From: an uncultured Eubacteriales bacterium
GTDB lineage: Bacteria > Bacillota > Clostridia > Oscillospirales > Ruminococcaceae
Reading direction: 5' to 3'
DNA: 64,000 bases
Assembly (NCBI GenBank): GCA_900319075.1
Contig: ONMZ01000006.1
Coordinates: forward strand, 28,032 to 92,031
The translations under genes and the position numbers were made by a program. The notes under the pieces are model-generated. The model was given only the letters and a program-made list of their open reading frames with translations. It was not told the DNA's origin and did not search any database. This document shows, piece after piece, positions 9,786 through 16,691 of this stretch (position 1 is the stretch's first letter; every line of letters begins with the position of its first letter).

Positions 9786-9832
9786 TTTACATTTCTCCTT
9801 TCTGCGATCCCTGCCCCCCGGGCAAGGTGATA

Positions 9833-10489
9833 TTATAAGATAAGCACCCCTTGGTCAAGGTACTTTTTGTACGTCTGCTCCGTGAGCCTTGCCGCCCTCT
9901 GTGGGTCGTCAAGGTTGTCAAAATACTTTTGTATGCACCCGTCTATAAGCCTGATATAACGCCCGATGGCGATCCCGATCTCCCGGTCGCTAAGCCTTTC
10001 CTGTGCAGGGGAATAAAAGTCCCTTGTGAAGCAGCCCTGAGATATGCTGCCGGGAAAGCCCCCGGTGAAAAGGTGGGAAAGGTTAGCCTTTTCAAGCTCT
10101 CTCCAAAGGGTGAAAAAGCTTTCCATAAGCCCGATAAGATTTTCCGAGGTGGTCCTCAGCCTTACTTTAAGGCTTCCCACCTTGCCGCCTGTGTCCCTTT
10201 CAAGCTCCACCGAGTAGCGAATGGTGGGTTTATACTTGTATTCCAGCATACTCTTGATAGACATCCTTGAGCTGCTTTGCCTGTCTATAAGCTGAAAGTG
10301 GCTGTCTATAAGGCTCTGCATTGCGGAAAAAATACTCTCCATACGCATCTGCGGCGTGTCAAGCTCCACCTTCTGGGCGAGTATCGTGTTTATAAGATTG
10401 CTCCTGCTGGTGCTCATTGAGTGTGCAAGTTTGTCCACCGCATTCACCACATCGTCGTCAAGCACCAGGCTGTATACGCTTTTACCCAT
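9833..10489 (-). CDS. Unknown protein with ribbon-helix-helix-like N-terminus, upstream of clpB
   Basis: 218 residues. The first 45 look like a MetJ/Arc-type fold: a short basic-hydrophobic strand (KSVYSLVLDD), a helix (VVNAVDKLAH), then STSRSNLINTIL, the usual turn and second helix. The rest is mainly helical, with no family I recognise. A middle segment, YSVELERDTGGKVGSLKVRLR, may be a beta hairpin. It has GGAGGG about 6 nt before the ATG. The gene sits directly upstream of clpB and directly downstream of a promoter with twin palindromic boxes, so autoregulation and control of clpB are likely (inference). It could instead be a structural adaptor. Confidence 0.6.
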   Translation of the reverse strand: MGKSVYSLVLDDDVVNAVDKLAHSMSTSRSNLINTILAQKVELDTPQMRMESIFSAMQSLIDSHFQLIDRQSSSRMSIKSMLEYKYKPTIRYSVELERDTGGKVGSLKVRLRTTSENLIGLMESFFTLWRELEKANLSHLFTGGFPGSISQGCFTRDFYSPAQERLSDREIGIAIGRYIRLIDGCIQKYFDNLDDPQRAARLTEQTYKKYLDQGVLIL

Positions 10490-10518
10490 GACCTTCCCTC
10501 CTTTTTCCTCTGTAAACT

Positions 10519-10546
10519 ATTGTACCACAATTAAATAATTTGTCAA
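10519..10546 (-). promoter_or_regulatory. Promoter of the ribbon-helix-helix gene / clpB operon
   Basis: Minus strand: -35 TTGACA, 16-bp spacer, -10 TACAAT, 30 nt before the ATG at 10489. Confidence 0.8.
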
Positions 10547-10548
10547 TA

Positions 10549-10581
10549 GAATTATATAACTTTGTCTACGAATTATATAAC
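10549..10581. promoter_or_regulatory. Twin 12-bp operator-like direct repeats, 21-bp period
   Basis: GAATTATATAAC occurs twice without mismatch, at 10549-10560 and 10570-10581. Each contains the 8-bp palindrome TTATATAA. The 21-bp period is two helical turns, so both boxes lie on one face of the DNA, immediately upstream of the -35. The remainder of this 318-bp interval (10582-10764) holds only a palindrome TGTTTGCAAACA (10752-10763) and short CCTTGCAAGG-type hairpins. Confidence 0.65.
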
Positions 10582-10764
10582 TGCACAAAAACAGTTTCCC
10601 CTTTTTGGTGACATTTATGCATCTTTGCCCCAGCCACCTTGCAAGGATAACGTGGGGGTAACACAAATAAAAAAATAGCCTGTGTACCTATCGGTTATAG
10701 CCGGCGGTATTAGCTATCACTTTCTTGCTTCTTAGCGGCGTTTAAGTGACGTGTTTGCAAACAT

Positions 10765-10791
10765 AAAACCACCGGAATTACCGGTGGTTTT
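10765..10791 (-). terminator. Terminator of the acyltransferase/CapA/SGNH gene
   Basis: A perfect 11-bp stem AAAACCACCGG / CCGGTGGTTTT with a 5-nt loop. On the minus strand it ends in TTTT and is followed by ATGTTTGCAAA. Confidence 0.9.
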
Positions 10792-10807
10792 GTTTATAAT
10801 GGATATT

Positions 10808-13669
10808 CTATTTTGCGCTCAGCACCGCCTGAGAATACATCTCAACGCCCTTTGATGCATTAGGGTGGATATGATCCAGCAGGAATATCCTATCGGGATA
10901 GTAGGTCAGCTTTTCTTTTATATAGCCGTTTGCGTTTATAAAGCCGAGGGACTTTTCCTTGCAGTATTTTTCAAGGGCATCGCTATACTGTTCATTCATT
11001 TCGGTTTTTTCGCTGAAATCCAGCTTGGTATAAGGGTCGCCGTCGGTGGAATACCATGGCGCAATGAAGATAAATTCAGCCGTCGGGGACTTTTCAGCGA
11101 GCTTGCTTCGCAGCTTTTCGATGCTTTTTGTATAATCCTCCGCCGTCATTGCACACATACTTTCGTCACGGTAGCGCACATCGTTGGTGCCCACTGCGAT
11201 AACGTAAAGATCGGCTTTTGGTATCTCATCGGTGCGCTGTACCATATAGGAAGTGGTGCAGCTGCCCTTTGAATAGTTTTGTATCTTTTTATCCTTGAAA
11301 TTTTCAGCTATAGGCTCATACCAGGGGCAGCCGCCGTTTTTAGTGCCCTCGGTAACGCTGTCACCGATAAAGCAGACGGAATCGGCTTTTTTCAGCTTGG
11401 TGTAAAGCAGCCCGTTTTTCATATCAGAGTCTATCTGAACGGGGGCGGTTTTTGTTCTTATAAAGCCGTTTTCGTCAAAATAATATCTTTTCTGAGCAGA
11501 TGAAGCATTTATGGCGTTGCCGAAAACCACCTTTGTAACGGTATCGTTTGCGACATCTGCACGCAGGATATCGTCGGTGGTGAGCTGTTTTCTCAGCTCC
11601 GCATTGTTCATTATCTCATACACGGGCACTGCACGGAAATTGCCCTGCGCCATTGCGTGAGTGTAAAGGGGGACAACGCTTCCGCCGATGACTTTTTTGG
11701 TAGTGCGGTCGATATAAACATCGGTCAGCATACTTGTATCGCCCTGATTATCACGGTAGACGTTTGCAAAGTTGCCGGGGCAATAGGCTGTGAAAACCGT
11801 CCTGTCGTCCTTCTTTTCCAAAAGTGCAGGTTCAACAACGTGGGGGTGGTCGCCCAGGATTATATCAGCGCCGTTGTCCTTGAAGATATTGAACCAAACG
11901 AGCTGTTCCTCTTGGGGATCGTTGTCAAACTGTGTGCCGATATGGGGAAGCACCACGATCAGATCGGGTGAAAGGGCTTTTGCCTGTTTAAAGTCCTCCT
12001 CCACCTGAGCTTTGAGCTTTTCAAAGGTATTGCCGCTCATACCCGATGCAACGGATGTGATGTAAGAATACTCCCCTTCGATGAGCTTATTGTTGTCCAC
12101 GTAGTTGCTGCCGTAGGTATATGACAAAACTGCAAGTTTCAGTCCGTCTTTTTCTATGATCTTTATGCGATCATTCTGCTTATCCTTGGCGCTGCGGTAG
12201 GAACCTGTGTGGTCAAGCCCTATTTTGTCAAGAACGTCCAGCGTCCGCATTGCGCCCTTTTCGCCCTTATCCAGCAGGTGGTTGTTGGCTGTTGTCACAA
12301 GGTCAAATCCCGAGTCTTTTACGGCTTGGGCAAACGAATCGGGAAAATTCAGGTAAAGCTCTTTGTTGTCGTCAAAGTTGCCTGTTGAATAGCCTGCTTC
12401 TGCGCCAGCCATAGGACCTTCAAAAACGCCTATGGCAAGGTCTGCCGAGGAGATATAGGGCTTTGCATATTCAAACACATCGGTAAAATCGTAGTCCTTG
12501 CCGTTATAGGCACGCTTTACCTGATCTTCAAGCAATATCAGGTCGCCTGCAAAGGTTATCCTGAAAGCACTGTCAAACTCCTTTTGCTTGTCATCGGTCA
12601 TTGTCGGGTACAGCACATCGGTGCTTTGCTGTTCGGAGGCTATCTCTTCTTCCTCGTCCTCGTTGAATATATACTTCTGATAGTAATTCACCACTACCGA
12701 AGCCACAAATCCCAGCGCAACGCACAGCGCTGCCAGCTTTGAAAGGTCAAAGCGTGTTTTCTTTCCTTTGCCGGTAAATATATTTGCACCTGCTGCAAGG
12801 AACATATTAAGATATTTGCAGACAAAATCGTTGCCGAAAACAAGGCATATCACAACGGCTGCCCCTGCAGCGATAAGCATTATCACGGGTACAGACAGCT
12901 TGCCGATACGGTCGCTGAGAAGCAGGGTGACGGGTCTGTGCAGAATAAATATCCAAAGTGAATTTCTGCCAAACATCGTCAGAAGCGGAAGCTTTCTGTT
13001 GGGGGCAAGGCAGCGCAGGGCGTAGATCGCCGAAAAGGCGATGATATAAAGAACGATCCTGCCAAAGGCGTCCTTGGGACCTGCGTAAGACGCCATCTGA
13101 AGGTCCCCATCTTTGTACTCAAAGAATATCCTTGCCGCAACTGCTGCGCCTGATGTTAGGGCAAACAAAAGCAGTCCCAGGGGTGCTCTTTTTGAATACT
13201 TTTTATTTATAAGCTCTTCGCTTTTCTGTGTGCTCAGCTGGTAGCCCAACATATAGTATGGGTAAAAACCGATCATCCTTGCGGCAGAGAAGGTGTTGTC
13301 TATGCTCGGGTAAAAGCCTGCAAAAAGCGCAACGGCGAAAAGTATCAGGTTTATCTCTTTGAACTTTGCTATGTGGTGTGCAGTCAGGCGCCACACTATC
13401 AGCGCAAGCAGATACCAGAACGAATACATAGGTACAAGCAGCGATTCAAATCCATAGATGAAGCCGACAATGCTATTGAAAATAAAGTAAAGGAATATCA
13501 GCTTGACTATGCTTTCAAGGCTGTGCGACTTTTCGCTCTTACCGAAATAGCCCGAAATAAAGACGAATGCAGGCATATGGAAAATATAGATATAGTCTAC
13601 CGTCCTGTCTATATGAGGGGAACTCAGCTGAAGCTGATAGATCACGTGTGCAAATACAACGAGCAGCAT
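10808..13669 (-). CDS. Three-domain fusion: acyltransferase-3 + CapA-type phosphoesterase-like + SGNH hydrolase
   Basis: The 953 residues read from the first usable ATG hold three known modules. Residues 1-300 form a polytopic acyltransferase-3 domain (VVFAHVIYQ, FHMPAFVFISGYFGK, FGRNSLWIFILHRP). After one more helix near 310-330, residues 365-625 form a CapA/PgsA domain (ITFAGDLILL, TANNHLLDKG, GDHPHVVEP). Residues 765-950 form an SGNH esterase (FIGDSVTEG, GTNDV, LLDHIHPN with catalytic Ser, Asp, His). A role in O-acyl transfer to and removal from a surface polymer is likely (inference). The true N-terminus appears to lie upstream: the ATG at 13729 with AAAAGGAGGA is in frame, but codon 7 (13709-13711) is TGA. 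The ATG at 13669 cuts off conserved residues such as YWDNLKGLL, so the gene may be weakly expressed or a recent nonsense mutant. Confidence 0.85.
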   Translation of the reverse strand: MLLVVFAHVIYQLQLSSPHIDRTVDYIYIFHMPAFVFISGYFGKSEKSHSLESIVKLIFLYFIFNSIVGFIYGFESLLVPMYSFWYLLALIVWRLTAHHIAKFKEINLILFAVALFAGFYPSIDNTFSAARMIGFYPYYMLGYQLSTQKSEELINKKYSKRAPLGLLLFALTSGAAVAARIFFEYKDGDLQMASYAGPKDAFGRIVLYIIAFSAIYALRCLAPNRKLPLLTMFGRNSLWIFILHRPVTLLLSDRIGKLSVPVIMLIAAGAAVVICLVFGNDFVCKYLNMFLAAGANIFTGKGKKTRFDLSKLAALCVALGFVASVVVNYYQKYIFNEDEEEEIASEQQSTDVLYPTMTDDKQKEFDSAFRITFAGDLILLEDQVKRAYNGKDYDFTDVFEYAKPYISSADLAIGVFEGPMAGAEAGYSTGNFDDNKELYLNFPDSFAQAVKDSGFDLVTTANNHLLDKGEKGAMRTLDVLDKIGLDHTGSYRSAKDKQNDRIKIIEKDGLKLAVLSYTYGSNYVDNNKLIEGEYSYITSVASGMSGNTFEKLKAQVEEDFKQAKALSPDLIVVLPHIGTQFDNDPQEEQLVWFNIFKDNGADIILGDHPHVVEPALLEKKDDRTVFTAYCPGNFANVYRDNQGDTSMLTDVYIDRTTKKVIGGSVVPLYTHAMAQGNFRAVPVYEIMNNAELRKQLTTDDILRADVANDTVTKVVFGNAINASSAQKRYYFDENGFIRTKTAPVQIDSDMKNGLLYTKLKKADSVCFIGDSVTEGTKNGGCPWYEPIAENFKDKKIQNYSKGSCTTSYMVQRTDEIPKADLYVIAVGTNDVRYRDESMCAMTAEDYTKSIEKLRSKLAEKSPTAEFIFIAPWYSTDGDPYTKLDFSEKTEMNEQYSDALEKYCKEKSLGFINANGYIKEKLTYYPDRIFLLDHIHPNASKGVEMYSQAVLSAK

Positions 13670-13790
13670 GAGCAGACCTTTCAGGTTATCCCAATAGGCA
13701 CTTCGCTGTCACGGCTTGGTTGTGTTCATATTATTTGTTGTCCTCCTTTTGGCGGAATTAGATCTCTCGTTCAGACTTTAAGTCAGTACT

Positions 13791-13819
13791 ATTTTAGCAG
13801 ATAATCCGCTTCAAGTCAA
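13791..13819 (-). promoter_or_regulatory. Promoter of the acyltransferase/CapA/SGNH gene
   Basis: Minus strand: -35 TTGACT, 17-bp spacer, -10 TAAAAT. A near-palindrome GACTTTAAGTC (13773-13783) lies just downstream, at the expected transcription start. Confidence 0.75.
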
Positions 13820-13925
13820 ACACTAATAAAGAGAAATGATCTATTTGTTTTCAAAAATCAACCTCTATCCTCTTGCCTCTATACTCTAGATTCCAGAGAC
13901 AGTCAAGGGATAAGTTTGCAAAAAT

Positions 13926-13948
13926 AAAACCACCGGCATTACCGGTGG
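13926..13948 (-). terminator. Terminator of the dacF operon
   Basis: CCACCGG-CATTA-CCGGTGG hairpin, followed on the minus strand by TTTTATTTTTGCAAA. It is nearly identical to the terminator at 10765-10791. Confidence 0.85.
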
Positions 13949-13966
13949 CTTTTGTGCTTATATTGT

Positions 13967-15100
13967 TTATGCTGCTTTGGCGGTCGTTGTGGTTGCCGGG
14001 GCAGGTGCATCTGCTGCTCCGGGCACTTTAGCCTTGCTTCCGGGGACGTATTTTTCATACATGGATATGGTCTCCCCTCCGCAGGTTGCGGCTGTTGAAC
14101 TTTTGGAGATTATGCAGCAATAGGTATGGCCGTTGGCAGTATCCTTTGCAAAGGTCGCCATTGCAAAGCCTGCTTCATTGGTATAGCCGGTCTTACCGCC
14201 GGTTATGGAGATACTGTCGTCGTTTGAGCCGTTGCCGTTTTTATCAATAAAGAATCCGCTTATTCTTCCAAGGACTGTACTTTGAATCTCGATACCGGTG
14301 GGGTGCTGCTGTGTTTGCCCGGTGGTATACTTCATGGTATTGAGCACCTTTTTGCAGGTCACGTTATGGTTTGCGACTTTCATTATAACAGCCAGGTCCC
14401 CAAGGGTAGTATAGTGCTTTTCGTCATGCAGACCGGTGGTATTTGTAAAGTGGGTATTTTTAAGCCCCAGCTCCTGGACACGCTTATTCATAAGCTCCAG
14501 AAACTTTTCCTTTGAGCCGGCTATGACATTTTCAAGTCCCACGCAGGCATCTGCACCGCTGGGAAGAACAGCTGCATAGAGAAGGTCGGTCACGCTCACC
14601 TTTTCTCCCGGCTTGAAGCCTGCCATTGAAGCGTCTTCACCCTCCAAGGGAGCCAGATCCTCCGCCTTAAAGGTATATGTATCGTCGTAGGATTTTGCAT
14701 TTTCGCAGGCAACCAGCAACGTCATTACTTTTGTAAGGGATGCGGGATAGATCCGCAGATCCATATTGCTGCCGGCAAGGATAACATCATCATCAAGGTC
14801 TGCAAGCAATGTAGCCTGGGAGGTGAGTCCCTTTATGTCCGTCTTTTTAAAGTCGGCACTTTCTTTTATATACAGATCCACTTCCTTCGGGGTTTCCGGC
14901 ACGGGGGCGGTCACGGCGGTGGTTGTTGTTACGACCTCGTTTTTCTTGACCTGGGGATTATCTTCGGTTTCCTTTATATCGTTTCGTCCACCCAGCATCA
15001 TTACTATTGCGCCGATACCGATAAGGATTATCATTATAAGCACCGCCACCAATGCGGCATTGCCGTTTCTGTTATTCTTCAAACTTGTCCTTCCCTTCAT
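13967..15100 (-). CDS. Serine-type D-alanyl-D-alanine carboxypeptidase (peptidase S11, DacF-like)
   Basis: A 377-residue penicillin-binding protein of the DacA/DacF class. An N-terminal membrane anchor (about 18-37) and a Thr/Pro linker precede the catalytic domain. The three active-site motifs are visible: SLTK (in PASLTKVM), SGAD in place of the usual SGN, and KTG (in GGKTGYTNEAG). It should remove the terminal D-Ala of peptidoglycan stem peptides outside the cell. The start overlaps the stop of the CBS gene as ATGA, which indicates translational coupling. A TTG six codons in, with GGAAGGA before it, is an alternative. The Asn-to-Ala change in the second motif is uncommon but occurs in this family. 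Confidence 0.9.
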   Translation of the reverse strand: MKGRTSLKNNRNGNAALVAVLIMIILIGIGAIVMMLGGRNDIKETEDNPQVKKNEVVTTTTAVTAPVPETPKEVDLYIKESADFKKTDIKGLTSQATLLADLDDDVILAGSNMDLRIYPASLTKVMTLLVACENAKSYDDTYTFKAEDLAPLEGEDASMAGFKPGEKVSVTDLLYAAVLPSGADACVGLENVIAGSKEKFLELMNKRVQELGLKNTHFTNTTGLHDEKHYTTLGDLAVIMKVANHNVTCKKVLNTMKYTTGQTQQHPTGIEIQSTVLGRISGFFIDKNGNGSNDDSISITGGKTGYTNEAGFAMATFAKDTANGHTYCCIISKSSTAATCGGETISMYEKYVPGSKAKVPGAADAPAPATTTTAKAA

Positions 15101-15555
15101 TTATTATTATCCCACTGAGGGATATCATATTCCTGCATTTCTTCCGGTTTTGCCAGTTTGCTGTGGCAATACCTGAGCACATCGCTTCTGGTGATTATGC
15201 CGATGAACATTTTTCTGTCGTCGATAACAGGGACAAAGTTCTGGTTCACCAGCATCAGTATCACATCATCTATGGTGGCACTTATCACCACAGGCTTTAC
15301 TTCAATATTACGCTTTACCTGCACATCGCCAACGGTGAACTCTTCAAGCTCTCTGCGTGTACACACAGACTTGTTCACCATAAACCACATAAGGTCTCCC
15401 TCGGAAAGAGTCTTTACATACTCCCCTTCACGGCTGATAACGGGTATAGCCGTAAAGCCGTGGTTTTCCATTATCTCCAGAGCCTGGCGGCAGGTGCTGT
15501 CGCTGTAGACATAATCTATCAGCGCTTTGGGATGAAGCAGCTGTATTATATTCAT
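15097..15555 (-). CDS. CBS-domain-pair protein
   Basis: 152 residues made almost entirely of two CBS motifs: residues 7-60 (YVYSDSTCRQALEIMENHG, TAIPVISREGEYV) and 80-140 (VVISATIDDVILMLVNQN, FVPVIDDRKMFIGIITRSD). CBS pairs bind adenosyl ligands such as AMP, ATP or SAM and usually regulate an attached or partner protein. No effector domain is present. It is cotranscribed with, and overlaps, the DacF-like carboxypeptidase, so it may tie wall metabolism to nucleotide state (inference). The ligand is not readable from sequence. Confidence 0.85.
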   Translation of the reverse strand: MNIIQLLHPKALIDYVYSDSTCRQALEIMENHGFTAIPVISREGEYVKTLSEGDLMWFMVNKSVCTRRELEEFTVGDVQVKRNIEVKPVVISATIDDVILMLVNQNFVPVIDDRKMFIGIITRSDVLRYCHSKLAKPEEMQEYDIPQWDNNK

Positions 15556-15574
15556 TATCTTTCACCTTAAAGTA

Positions 15575-16498
15575 TTATTTTTCCGCTGTCTTAGCGCCTG
15601 CGGCGATGACCGCAGAGGCAAAGTCGCTGTAAGAAACGCTCTTGAGGTCGTAGGTGGTAAGACCAACGTCATAAAGGGTATCGTTGGTTATTTTATTATC
15701 CCTCATTACCTGACGGCAGAATTCTTCACGCTTTTCATCGGTGAAACCCTCAAAATGAACATAGCCCTTATCCGTAAGCTCCTTCTCGCTGAAGGCCGGC
15801 ACATTGACAGGCGCTGCACTCATTTTCTCGATCTCCCTGGTCTCGACCTGGTTATCTCTGCCCTCGATGGAATAGGTCACGGTGTACTTTTTCAGCTCTC
15901 CCGTGGTCTTATCAAAGTAAAAGTCCAGTACTGTAATATATGTGCCGGCGGTATAGGTATATTCCTCCGCATCGTATTTTTTTGATTCCTCCGGGTCTAT
16001 ATGGGTCTTTGTAGGCTCAAGAGACTGTTTCACCGTCTGGACGATAAGGTTGCCTGTGGGATCGTCGTTTATCTCCCCCACTTTTCTGGAAAAGGCTTTG
16101 GTCTTATCATCGTATCTGTATGTAGTATTTCCGGTGCAGACCACATATGACTTTATGTCCCCGTAGTCGGTCGTCTGTCTGATTATGCCCTTATCTTTTG
16201 ATAGGGTGATCTTTGCATCTCTGCCGATGCCTTTTACGGTGCAGACATATTCATAAGACGGGTTCTCAAAAAAAGCAGCCGCCTTTTTTATCTTTTCTCC
16301 CATGACCTTTTCTTCCGGCTTGCTTTCGCTTTGGGAAGAACTATTTTCTGAGGTGCTCTCAGAAGAGGTCTGAGATGAACTTTCGCTGTCCGTGCCGGAT
16401 GAGCTTTCGCTGTCTGATGAGCTTGATTTTGCACAGGCAGCTGCAAACAGGGAAAGGGCAGCGGTAAATATCAGAATCGTTTTTCTCAATTTATCCAT
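15575..16498 (-). CDS. Lipoprotein of unknown function
   Basis: 307 residues. A lipoprotein signal peptide is clear: positively charged start (MDKLRKT), hydrophobic core, and lipobox FAAAC with Cys at about 23. A Ser/Glu-rich spacer of about 40 residues follows, then a folded domain of alternating strands (YEYVCTVKGIG, IKSYVVCTGNTTYRYDD, YTAGTYITVLDFYFD), similar in style to LolA/LppX-like barrels, though I cannot assign a family. The C-terminus has a small helical extension. It is first in a three-gene unit with the CBS protein and DacF-like enzyme and has its own promoter. Confidence 0.8.
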   Translation of the reverse strand: MDKLRKTILIFTAALSLFAAACAKSSSSDSESSSGTDSESSSQTSSESTSENSSSQSESKPEEKVMGEKIKKAAAFFENPSYEYVCTVKGIGRDAKITLSKDKGIIRQTTDYGDIKSYVVCTGNTTYRYDDKTKAFSRKVGEINDDPTGNLIVQTVKQSLEPTKTHIDPEESKKYDAEEYTYTAGTYITVLDFYFDKTTGELKKYTVTYSIEGRDNQVETREIEKMSAAPVNVPAFSEKELTDKGYVHFEGFTDEKREEFCRQVMRDNKITNDTLYDVGLTTYDLKSVSYSDFASAVIAAGAKTAEK

Positions 16499-16562
16499 AA
16501 GTCATCCTTTTTTCATATCACACTTTCAGGGTACGCAGCAAGGCACACCCATACACTTTAAG

Positions 16563-16591
16563 ATTATACTACACATTCCCCTTTCTGTCAA
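16563..16591 (-). promoter_or_regulatory. Promoter of the lipoprotein-CBS-dacF operon
   Basis: Minus strand: -35 TTGACA, 17-bp spacer, -10 TATAAT; an optimal sigma-A-type promoter. It is divergent from the ilvB promoter, 32 bp away. Confidence 0.85.
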
Positions 16592-16622
16592 GACGGCAAT
16601 GCGCAAAAAAGCCCAATTAAAC

Positions 16623-16651
16623 TTGACAATCACAGGGTTGTGATGTATAAT
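16623..16651 (+). promoter_or_regulatory. ilvB promoter with a dyad in its spacer
   Basis: -35 TTGACA, 17-bp spacer, -10 TATAAT. The spacer holds an inverted repeat ATCACA-GGGT-TGTGAT (16629-16644) that would place a repressor between the two hexamers. The leader to the ATG is only about 35 nt, so attenuation or a T-box is excluded. Confidence 0.8.
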
Positions 16652-16691
16652 TATAACTTGAACTATTATATATAAGAAGGAGTGCTTTTTT

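Noticed and set aside
9786-9832. CIRCE or CtsR box upstream of clpB, and likewise upstream of the ClpC-like gene at 62310-62420.
   Set aside because: No inverted TTAGCACTC/GAGTGCTAA and no tandem GGTCAAA pair can be found in either interval.
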